Made by a program: the position numbers and the translations under genes
Shown here: positions 1 to 5,754 of the stretch, in pieces
Layout of the letters: each line of letters begins with the position of its first letter
How positions within the stretch are numbered: position 1 is the first letter of the stretch
Assembly (NCBI GenBank): GCA_964505975.1
Contig: CAZDLW010000267.1
Coordinates: 1 to 7,402 of the forward strand
Direction of reading: 5' to 3'
DNA from: Gp6-AA40 sp964505975
Lineage (GTDB): Bacteria > Acidobacteriota > Vicinamibacteria > Vicinamibacterales > UBA2999
DNA: 7,402 bases
Notes under the pieces: model-generated
The model's input: the letters and a program-made list of their open reading frames with translations, nothing else
Told to the model about the DNA's origin: nothing
Database searches by the model: none

Positions 1-317
1 CGCGGTTGCACTCCGGTGGCATCCTCGGCGCGGCGAGCTTCGCGGAGCGCGGCGTCCGGATTGACCCGCAGGTGCCTGGGCACGGATAGTTCCTGCGCCG
101 ACACCGCCCCCACGCGTGTGCCGCTCGGCAGGAGCTCGTTGCCGTCCTCGGAGAGCGCGGCGTAGTGGAAGTATCCGCTCGCCGGGTCCTTCACGACCGT
201 GAATCCGTCGAGCGTTTCGAAGACGGCCGCGAACTGGTTTCCCCATCCGCGAACCTTGATCTCGGAGCCGTCCGGGTTGAAGAACGTGAACTCGTCACCA
301 TCATAGCCAACGGGCAT
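1..317 (-). CDS. M6-family metalloprotease, N-terminal fragment (runs off the left edge)
   Basis: Only the first 105 codons are present; the gene continues beyond base 1. The translation starts MPVGYDGDEFTFFNPDGSE and continues with VRGWGNQFAAVFETLDGFTV, then a KDPASGYFHYAALSEDG stretch. This pattern (NPDG, GWGNQ, ETLDGFTVVKDP, GYFHYA) matches, from memory, the N-terminal region of proteins annotated as M6-family (immune inhibitor A-like) metalloproteases. The HExxH zinc site would lie outside the window, so catalytic competence cannot be judged. ATG at 317-315 is the only standard start before an in-frame stop at 407-405 and has a good Shine-Dalgarno sequence. No hydrophobic signal peptide follows it, although many M6 enzymes are secreted. 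The gene is divergent from the CarboxypepD_reg-repeat gene. The family call rests on remembered similarity of the N-terminal region only. Confidence 0.72.
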   Translation of the reverse strand, partial: MPVGYDGDEFTFFNPDGSEIKVRGWGNQFAAVFETLDGFTVVKDPASGYFHYAALSEDGNELLPSGTRVGAVSAQELSVPRHLRVNPDAALREARRAEDATGVQP

Positions 318-321
318 ATGG

Positions 322-329
322 CCCTCCCC
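322..329 (-). promoter_or_regulatory. Shine-Dalgarno site of the M6-protease gene
   Basis: On the minus strand this reads GGGGAGGG and ends 4 bases before the ATG at 317-315. The spacing is slightly short, but the purine run is strong. With no other start codon in the open frame upstream, it fixes the start of the partial metalloprotease gene. Confidence 0.55.
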
Positions 330-359
330 TGTGGTTAAGGAGACACCGCCTCGTAAGGG

Positions 360-390
360 GGCGTGGTCCGCCTGCGGTGCCGGCCACGCC
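360..390. other. Stem-loop in the leader of the M6-protease gene
   Basis: GGCGTGG (360-366) pairs perfectly with CCACGCC (384-390), and CCGC/GCGG (368-371/374-377) forms an inner stem. On the minus strand the structure lies about 43 bases upstream of the metalloprotease ATG. No T-run follows on either strand, so it does not look like an intrinsic terminator. It may be a leader structure or chance pairing in GC-rich DNA. Confidence 0.3.
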
Positions 391-429
391 GCTGTCGAGC
401 TGGCTCAGCAACAGCACGCCGCACCGCCT

Positions 430-466
430 GTTATCAGGTAGAACGTCGGACGTCACCTGACTGAAC
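430..466. other. Imperfect extended dyad, possible operator
   Basis: TCAGGT (434-439) is mirrored by ACCTGA (455-460). ACGTC (443-447) is mirrored by GACGT (449-453), offset by one base from the outer centre. GTT (430-432) can also pair with AAC (464-466). The dyad spans roughly 37 bases in the divergent promoter region, about 113 bases upstream of the metalloprotease start. Size and position suit a binding site for a dimeric regulator, but no regulator is encoded nearby. Confidence 0.25.
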
Positions 467-671
467 ACGTGACTTCACACCGACTGTACGGCTTGAACGG
501 CCAGAATTCATGCACATGAGTCAAATTTCGAGCCGCCGTTCAAAACGCCTCGCCCGTACGGAGTGCGGGTTGGGAGATACTGCCGTCTGGCGAGGCGGAG
601 CCGCTGCTGACATGCTCGCAGATCTGGGGCATCCACCAGCGGCGCTGACCCTCTGTGCACGAAGCATCAGT

Positions 672-725
672 CGTAGGGGCCGCCTTTCAGGCGGCCCCTG
701 GGCCGGCTAAAAGCCGGCCCCCACG
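672..725. repeat. Double-hairpin palindromic element (REP/MITE-like)
   Basis: Two perfect hairpins sit back to back. The first is AGGGGCCGCCT (675-685), loop TTC, AGGCGGCCCCT (689-699). The second is GGGCCGGCT (700-708), loop AAA, AGCCGGCCC (712-720). The ends are near-perfect inverted repeats, CGTAGGGG (672-679) and CCCCCACG (718-725), matching at 7 of 8 bases, so the unit could fold as two hairpin arms on a short closing stem. This is the architecture of dispersed intergenic palindromic repeats. No second copy exists in this window, so repetitiveness is inferred. A transcription-terminator role is unlikely because no T-run follows. Confidence 0.5.
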
Positions 726-752
726 AGGAGGCGCCTCGCCAGGCGTGGAGGA

Positions 753-801
753 GTTTCGTCTCAGGCGAAGCCAGCTGGAGACGGCGTGACGGAATCGAAA
801 C
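753..801 (+). promoter_or_regulatory. Possible leader fold over the ribosome-binding region of the CarboxypepD_reg-repeat gene
   Basis: CGTCTC (757-762) pairs with GAGACG (778-783). GTTTCG (753-758) can pair with CGAAAC (796-801), which ends one base before the ATG at 803. The two helices share bases 757-758, so only a bulged combined stem or one alternative can form at a time. If the outer helix forms it would cover the weak ribosome-binding region GACGGAATCG. This is sequence complementarity only; conservation is unknown. Confidence 0.25.
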
Positions 802-802
802 G

Positions 803-3103
803 ATGACGGACTTTCTTGCGCACGCGCCAGCGGGAAATCAGTCGCGTCCCCGCGCGGCACTCGTCGTTGCCGCGCTCGTCCTCTCATGGGCCGTCCTGTC
901 CGCTCGGCAGCTGCCCGAGCCATCGTCTCCCGCCGCTGCTGTGCACGTGGTACAGGGGCACATCGTGGACGCCGCCAACGGCGCGGTCCTGCCCCGCGCC
1001 CGTATCGTGTTCCTCCCGCCCCTGCCGCACGTACCGCTGCTGAGCGACGATGCGGGCTCGTTCCGTGTGGTCATTCCTTCGTCAGGCCAGATCCGCGTGC
1101 TCGTGAGCAAGGCCGGCTATGCGACGAGGGTTGTCGATCTCACCTCGGACGGCGTGTGGCGTCAGGTCCAGATTGCGCTCACGCCGGGCGCCGCCGTCAC
1201 CGGGCGCGTTGTAGACCGGGCCGGGGCGCCCGTTGTTGGCGCGGTCGTCGGTGCGCGCGCGGTGACTCCCGAAGGCCCCGCACGCGATGCCCCACCCGAC
1301 GCGTCCTCGACAACCGACGATCGCGGGCGGTACCGGCTCGGCGGTTTGCCCGCCGGTGAACATGATGTGACCGTCACCGTCATCCGCGAGCCGCAGCCGG
1401 GAATCACGCCGCGTCGTGTCGTGGTGAATCCAGGCACCGGACTGGATGGCGTTGATTTCGTCCTGGGCACGGTTGCCAGCGACTCCAGTTCCGCGACGTG
1501 CCGGCGGTTGCTCGCGACGCGCATGAACGAATTTCCCGCTGGGACAATTCACGGACGCGTGCTCGACGCGGCGGGCCGGCCGGCGTGTGCGAACGTGCGG
1601 ATCACGCGCGATGGTCAGTCCGGTCCAACTGGCGGACGTGCGTTGATGACCGACGCCCAAGGTCAGTTCGTGTTTACCGCGTTGGAGCCCGGATCGTACA
1701 CGATCGAGGCACACCGGGCCGGCACAGTCCCCCTTCTGTATCTGTATGGTGAAGCGCCTGACGCAGACACCGGCAGGACCATCGCCTTGCACGATGGTGA
1801 CGCCGTGGGCCCGGTCGGGATCCTGCTGTCGCGCGGTGGAACCGTGACCGGGACAATCCTGGATGATTTCGGAGAGCCTGCCCAGGGTGTGGTGGTCAAG
1901 GCTTTGCGCCTTCGGTTCACTGGCGGCCGGATGAGGGCGCTCGCTACACCCCCGTTCAGGCCGATCGAAACCGACGATCGAGGGCAGTACCGCCTGTCTG
2001 GCTTGACTCCCGGCTCGTATCTGATCGTGGCCGAGGACGCAGCCGCCATCTCGAGCCGCGATCCCACCAGCGTCGTACATTCCGCCCCGATGTACTTCCC
2101 CGGAACGCCCGATGTGGCTGCCGCAGTGCCGTTGGAGGTCGGGGTCGAGCAGGATGTCACCGGCGTGGACTTCGTCCTGGCGCGGTTTCCGCTAGCGCGA
2201 GTCACCGGCTCTGCCTTCGATGCCGAGCGGCGACCACTGAACGGGATCGTGCTTCTCGCTCCCAGTCACCGATCCGGCGCTGTCCTCGTGGACGCGCGGC
2301 ACGCTCCTGTGGACGACGATGGCGCGTTTGCCATCCCGAACGTGGCTCCCGGCGATTACGTGCTGCAGGCAGTTGGTGCCAGAACGTTTGGGCGTCCCGC
2401 GGAGCTCGGCATCGAGTACGTCGCTGTGGGCAACGACGATCCCGCCCCGGCGTTCATCCAGACGAGCGTTGGATCGACCGTGGAAGGGCGAATGGTGCTG
2501 GAAGGCGATCGTTTCGACCTTGGACGATTCTCCCTCACTGCCCACGCCGTCAATCCGGACTACGAGCCGCCGGCGAGCCGTGGTGTGGTTGCGTCGGCGC
2601 TCTCGAGCGAGGGCCGTGTGTGGCTGTCGGGATTGGTCGGACCCGTGCGGTTCGCGCTGCAGGCGCCTGCGAACTGGTACTTGAAATCGGTGGTCATAGC
2701 GGGTGTGGACGTCACAGATACGCCGTTTCACTTCGGCCCCGATGCGCAGACGTATCGCGACGCTGAATTCGTCGTGTCGAATCGCGGAGCCACTGTGATC
2801 GGCCGCGTCACCGACGCTGATGGCGCTTCCGTCGGCGGGTACGCCATCGTGATGTTCCCGACCGCCCCCGACCAGTGGTTCGCGGCATCCCGGTACATGC
2901 GCCACACGCGTGCCGGCCACGACGCCACGTTCACGGTCAGCGGGATGCCGCCCGGGGACTACTGGATCGCCGCGCTGAACACTCCTGGATCAACGTTCGA
3001 CTGGCTCGACCCGATCTTTCTTCATCGTCTGGCGTCTCGGGCCGCGCGGCTGACGCTCGACGAGGGAGCGCACGCGGCCGTGACGCTCCGGCTGGCGGAC
3101 TAA
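803..3103 (+). CDS. Secreted protein of repeated carboxypeptidase regulatory-like domains
   Basis: A 766-residue protein with a signal-type N-terminus: a basic patch RPR (15-17), then a hydrophobic core AALVVAALVLSWAVL (18-32), giving likely export. The rest is a chain of beta-sandwich units of the CarboxypepD_reg/Cna-B type at about residues 49-128, 131-221, 246-312, 346-412, 466-525 and 662-725, with a more degenerate unit near 556-640. Each opens with a G-x-V/I-x-D turn (GHIVDAANG, GRVVDRAG, GRVLDAAG, GTILDDFG, GRVTDADG). Most then carry a DD/DxxGxY/F turn and a GLxPGxY-like strand (TDDRGRYRLGGLPAG, TDDRGQYRLSGLTPG). No catalytic domain, TonB-dependent barrel or anchor is visible, so an extracytoplasmic binding or structural role is likely; the ligand is unknown. 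ATG 803 is the first usable start and its ribosome-binding site is weak. The gene converges with the protease gene, 34 bases away. Confidence 0.85.
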   Translation: MTDFLAHAPAGNQSRPRAALVVAALVLSWAVLSARQLPEPSSPAAAVHVVQGHIVDAANGAVLPRARIVFLPPLPHVPLLSDDAGSFRVVIPSSGQIRVLVSKAGYATRVVDLTSDGVWRQVQIALTPGAAVTGRVVDRAGAPVVGAVVGARAVTPEGPARDAPPDASSTTDDRGRYRLGGLPAGEHDVTVTVIREPQPGITPRRVVVNPGTGLDGVDFVLGTVASDSSSATCRRLLATRMNEFPAGTIHGRVLDAAGRPACANVRITRDGQSGPTGGRALMTDAQGQFVFTALEPGSYTIEAHRAGTVPLLYLYGEAPDADTGRTIALHDGDAVGPVGILLSRGGTVTGTILDDFGEPAQGVVVKALRLRFTGGRMRALATPPFRPIETDDRGQYRLSGLTPGSYLIVAEDAAAISSRDPTSVVHSAPMYFPGTPDVAAAVPLEVGVEQDVTGVDFVLARFPLARVTGSAFDAERRPLNGIVLLAPSHRSGAVLVDARHAPVDDDGAFAIPNVAPGDYVLQAVGARTFGRPAELGIEYVAVGNDDPAPAFIQTSVGSTVEGRMVLEGDRFDLGRFSLTAHAVNPDYEPPASRGVVASALSSEGRVWLSGLVGPVRFALQAPANWYLKSVVIAGVDVTDTPFHFGPDAQTYRDAEFVVSNRGATVIGRVTDADGASVGGYAIVMFPTAPDQWFAASRYMRHTRAGHDATFTVSGMPPGDYWIAALNTPGSTFDWLDPIFLHRLASRAARLTLDEGAHAAVTLRLAD

Positions 3104-3137
3104 CGCCGGCGTCGCCTTCCGGAACCCGTGCTCCGCC
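3104..3137. other. Convergent intergenic gap
   Basis: These 34 bases separate the stop codons of the CarboxypepD_reg-repeat gene (plus) and the protease gene (minus). Only a short palindrome TTCCGGAA (3117-3124) is visible. There is no stem followed by a T-run on either strand, so a bidirectional intrinsic terminator cannot be supported. Confidence 0.6.
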
Positions 3138-4730
3138 TCACACGAGCGCCGCCGCCACCGCCGCGCGGATGGCCTGAATCGACGTACCCTGGTTGGCCTC
3201 ATACGTACCGGACTTGCCGTTCAACTGCGGGACGGCGTCGCCACCGTAGTGATGCACGGCAACGAGATTCCACTCCCGCGAGAAGACGGGCGACCCGGAA
3301 CTGCCCCCTTCGGTTGGCGTGCGGTAGTGCACTTTCCAGCCCGGAGGCTCCTCCCGATCGAGCAGCTCGTTGTCGTTGAGCGAGAACGACAGCGTCCCGC
3401 CGCCGGGATGCCCGATTGCGATCACGCGTGCGCCGTTCCTGGGCAGTTGCGGCGCAATCGTATAGGGCGTCGCGAGCGCCGGCGGCGTTTCCAACCTCGC
3501 AACGGTGACATCGAGCGCCTCCCGCGGCGAGCAGAAGAGCACGTGCGACACTTTGAACACGTCGTCGGGATCCACGCCGTCGAGCGCCTGAAACGTGACG
3601 ACGACGTTCTCGGGTGGGATGCCGCCGCTCGTACCGTACTTGTCAATCACGTGCGCGTTGGTGACAAGGACGAGACCATCGATGCGCGGGTCGAGGTCCG
3701 AACCGCGGAGCAGGAAGCCCGTGCCCTCGCCGCGATCGATATCCACGCCGATGCGCGCGACCGCGCCACACCGCTCGAGCCCCGTGCGATAGTTCCTGAG
3801 CGTCGTGAAGTGGTCGGACCCGAAGACCTTCTCGTAGCGCCCGGAGTGATCCGCGAGCGTTGCCTTGACGTCCGATGGCTGGAGCTGGACGCGACCGTTC
3901 TCAGTCTCGAGCAACCGTGCGCGCAGCAGCGTGACCAGTGGCGCACCCGGGTCCTGCGGACCTCGGATCTCCCAGATCTCCTCGAGCTGCCGGAGCGTGC
4001 TCCCGAGCGTGAACGCGCTGACGCCCTCGTCCCACAGATACTTCTGCAGGTGCGTGTTCGCTGCGTCCCACTCGCCAAGTGCCACACAGGCTTCCGCCCA
4101 TGTGGCCTGATCCCAGACAGTGGGCGCGTCAGCCACCTGCAGGACCCCGATGATGTCACGCGCCATCACGTCTGCGTCTGCGAACGTGGCGTCAGCCAAT
4201 CCGCGTCGTCCGGCGAGTCTGAGCAGGGCCACCGCGTTGATGCCGTGCCATGTGTTCGCCACGGGATCGTCCACGTACGGCGTGTAATACGCCTCAATCG
4301 CGCGACGGAGCACCAGCGGATCGGCATTCCCCCCGGCACGTTCGGTGTTCACGAACTGCTGCTTCAGCGTGCGCCCGATGAATCCCTGATATTCGTAGCG
4401 CTCGGAACCCGGGACCCTCGGGAGAGCGAGTAGCTGCTCGAACTGGGCGCGCGCCTCCGCCAGGCGTCCGGTCTCGACCAACGCCTGGGCATACCGCCGG
4501 CGCAGCCCCCGGTGCTCGGAAAACACCGCCACGGCAAGAGCCCCGAGCCGGCCGGCCAGCCCGAACCAGCGATGCCTCACGAGCGACTGCACCACCGGTT
4601 CGACGTCGGCAGCCGACACGCCCGCTACAGTGCCGGATGCCTCGAGTTGCACGACAGCTGCCTCCGCCGAGAGACGTGCGCGCTCCTTCGCGGCGGCGGT
4701 GATGGCTTCGAGAAGATCCTTCGTGCTCAT
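3138..4730 (-). CDS. ASK1-type TPR (TPR-S/DUF4071-like) fused to trypsin-like serine protease
   Basis: A 530-residue protein, probably a sensor-controlled intracellular protease. Residues 1-300 are helical and repeat-like. They include GFIGRTLKQQFVN (116-128), AIEAYYTPY (144-152), a GINAVALLRLAG segment (163-174) and WAEACVALGEWDAAN (211-225). That order resembles the GRIYKDxF...GIN...LL pattern of the MAP3K5/ASK1 regulatory region (DUF4071, TPR-S). A linker with YRTGLERCGAVARI (314-327) leads into a chymotrypsin-fold domain: GTGFLL (336-341), His360 in TNAHV, Asp407 in EALDVTVARL and Ser478 in GGSSGSP. The triad therefore looks intact. No signal peptide or membrane anchor is seen, unusual for this protease fold. 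ATG 4730 overlaps the hydrolase stop by four bases (ATGA), so I prefer it to the longer frame from 4931, whose extra 67 residues lie inside the hydrolase gene. Protease call strong; TPR-S assignment from recalled motifs. Confidence 0.85.
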   Translation of the reverse strand: MSTKDLLEAITAAAKERARLSAEAAVVQLEASGTVAGVSAADVEPVVQSLVRHRWFGLAGRLGALAVAVFSEHRGLRRRYAQALVETGRLAEARAQFEQLLALPRVPGSERYEYQGFIGRTLKQQFVNTERAGGNADPLVLRRAIEAYYTPYVDDPVANTWHGINAVALLRLAGRRGLADATFADADVMARDIIGVLQVADAPTVWDQATWAEACVALGEWDAANTHLQKYLWDEGVSAFTLGSTLRQLEEIWEIRGPQDPGAPLVTLLRARLLETENGRVQLQPSDVKATLADHSGRYEKVFGSDHFTTLRNYRTGLERCGAVARIGVDIDRGEGTGFLLRGSDLDPRIDGLVLVTNAHVIDKYGTSGGIPPENVVVTFQALDGVDPDDVFKVSHVLFCSPREALDVTVARLETPPALATPYTIAPQLPRNGARVIAIGHPGGGTLSFSLNDNELLDREEPPGWKVHYRTPTEGGSSGSPVFSREWNLVAVHHYGGDAVPQLNGKSGTYEANQGTSIQAIRAAVAAALV

Positions 4731-5659
4731 GTCCACTGCACCTGCAACATCTCCGCAAGCTTGCGTCGCAGCTCCTTGCGGCCGAGGTACTGGCTGATGC
4801 CATGCCGCCAGGCGCCGGAGTTCCTCACTTCGACGTCCTCGATGACTTCCTTCCCGTTCTGCTTGAAATCGCTCGCCAGCTTGGGATCCGCGGCGGCAAC
4901 GACATCGAGTCTGTCGTAGACGTTCACCCACGGTCCCTTCAACTTGTCTGTCGGGAAGCCATCGTTACGCGTCCACTTCGGGAAGAAGTCCTGCACTTCG
5001 TCGAGGCCGAGCGGGCTGCCCACCGTCATGAAGCCCTGGATCGTCGGGCAGGAGTCCTCGTGCATCAGACAGTCGTACGCGATGAGCGTTCCCATGCTGT
5101 GAGAAAGGACAATGAGCGGCTGTCTTTCCGACTTCGCCGCCTTCACTGCATCCAGAAAGCGCTTGCGGAGCTCGTCGCGGACACGAAAGGTGACACCGGG
5201 CCGCGGGCTGAACTCCTTGTTGAAGAAATACAGGTGTGCGTCGCGAACGAACCTGGCCATCAGGCGGTTGCGCAGCCAGGCGGGAATCGGAATGCGCTCG
5301 TGCCGCAGGTCCTCGCGCTCCTGTGCCGTGAGCGCCACCGGCTGCAGTTCCTGCGCGATCTCGAGCTTGACAGACAGCCGGGCAACGAACTCCGCCTCCT
5401 GGTCGCTCTCCACCGCGGGGATGTCCTCCGCAGCCTCCATCGCCTGCGCAATGTCCGTGCTGCCGACGCTTTCGTACGCCGCGAGGTCCGCGTCGGGCGC
5501 CGGATAGAGCACATCCGCCCAGTACACGAGTCCGGAGTCGATGTCGATGTCTTCGAAGCTGAGGCCGTCCTCGTGTGCCAGTTTCCGCTTCCACAGCGTG
5601 TGGAGGTACTCCGCCTCCGGTTTGTTGGAGAGCCCGTGGATGAAGATGGTGGTCGGCAT
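4727..5659 (-). CDS. Cytosolic alpha/beta hydrolase (lipase/esterase-like), partner of the protease
   Basis: A 310-residue alpha/beta-hydrolase-fold protein, likely a serine esterase or lipase of unknown substrate. It begins at the first core strand, PTTIFIHGL, with oxyanion-hole motif HG (8-9) and no signal peptide, so it should be cytosolic. The nucleophile elbow is LSHSMGT with Ser188. The likely acid is Asp252 in YDRLDVVAA and the likely base His286 in AWRHGISQYL, so a full triad can be assigned. Between about 58 and 150 a charged, largely helical insertion separates the first strands from the elbow and may form a lid or regulatory segment. ATG 5659 is chosen over a longer frame from 5857 because AGGGAG lies 9 bases upstream, the fold begins at once, and the extension would run through the end of the secreted-protein gene. 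It is the first gene of a two-gene unit overlapping the protease by four bases. Effector role is inferred. Confidence 0.85.
   Translation of the reverse strand: MPTTIFIHGLSNKPEAEYLHTLWKRKLAHEDGLSFEDIDIDSGLVYWADVLYPAPDADLAAYESVGSTDIAQAMEAAEDIPAVESDQEAEFVARLSVKLEIAQELQPVALTAQEREDLRHERIPIPAWLRNRLMARFVRDAHLYFFNKEFSPRPGVTFRVRDELRKRFLDAVKAAKSERQPLIVLSHSMGTLIAYDCLMHEDSCPTIQGFMTVGSPLGLDEVQDFFPKWTRNDGFPTDKLKGPWVNVYDRLDVVAAADPKLASDFKQNGKEVIEDVEVRNSGAWRHGISQYLGRKELRRKLAEMLQVQWT
4739..4743 (-). promoter_or_regulatory. Likely ribosome-binding site of the protease gene, inside the hydrolase gene
   Basis: The minus strand reads AGGTG here, 8 bases before the ATG at 4730. It lies in the last codons of the hydrolase gene. 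With the ATGA stop/start overlap it supports re-initiation or coupled translation from 4730. Confidence 0.4.
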
Positions 5660-5754
5660 GACAGTTCGCTCCCTGCTGGATCCGTCTATCGATACATCAA
5701 CACTTGGTCTGCAACCATACTTACATGCTTGCGCTTTCTGCCGTGTGTCCCGAC
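5660..5754 (-). promoter_or_regulatory. Candidate promoter region of the hydrolase-protease operon
   Basis: This 95-base gap is visibly more AT-rich than its surroundings, especially 5690-5730, and is long enough to hold a promoter for the pair. On the minus strand, TTGCAG followed 18 bases later by GATAGA, or TATGGT alone, are only weak matches to sigma-70 hexamers. No strong terminator hairpin for the upstream gene is visible, so read-through remains possible. Confidence 0.3.
5669..5674 (-). promoter_or_regulatory. Shine-Dalgarno site of the hydrolase gene
   Basis: The minus strand reads AGGGAG, 9 bases before the ATG at 5659. It decides the start at MPTTIFIHGL over the longer upstream frame. 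Confidence 0.6.

Larger units (their letters stand above)
318..802. other. Intergenic region between divergent genes, rich in inverted repeats
   Basis: This 485-base stretch lies between the divergent metalloprotease and CarboxypepD_reg-repeat genes and should carry promoters for both. I found no convincing -35/-10 pair on either strand. A comparatively AT-rich patch around 503-545 is the likeliest place for one. Small open frames here (for example 510-710 plus and 687-923 minus) have arginine- and glycine-rich, low-complexity translations and run through hairpins, so I do not call them genes. Distinct structures inside are annotated separately: a stem-loop at 360-390, a dyad at 430-466, a double hairpin at 672-725 and a leader fold at 753-801. 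Confidence 0.7.

Noticed and set aside
510..710. Small plus-strand open frame in the intergenic region
   Set aside because: It ends inside the double hairpin, has no convincing ribosome-binding site, and its translation has no recognisable feature.
672..725. CRISPR repeat or rho-independent terminator reading of the double hairpin
   Set aside because: There is no repeat-spacer periodicity, and no T-run follows either hairpin on either strand.
1082..2080. Minus-strand 332-codon open frame inside the CarboxypepD_reg-repeat gene
   Set aside because: No domain signature, and the plus strand shows a signal peptide and repeated domain motifs across the same bases.
3104..3137. Shared bidirectional terminator between the convergent genes
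   Set aside because: Only an 8-base palindrome is present, with no stable stem and no T-run on either side.
3249..4433. Plus-strand 394-codon open frame opposite the protease gene
   Set aside because: Low-complexity, charged translation with no recognisable fold; the opposite strand carries the protease motifs in order.
4521..4566. Possible transmembrane helix in the protease (residues 55-70)
   Set aside because: The hydrophobic stretch is short, interrupted by Arg61, and better explained as a buried helix of the TPR-like repeat.
4731..4931. N-terminal extension of the protease to a start at 4931
   Set aside because: The extra 67 residues are basic low-complexity sequence lying in the hydrolase coding region; the ATGA overlap at 4730 gives a better start.
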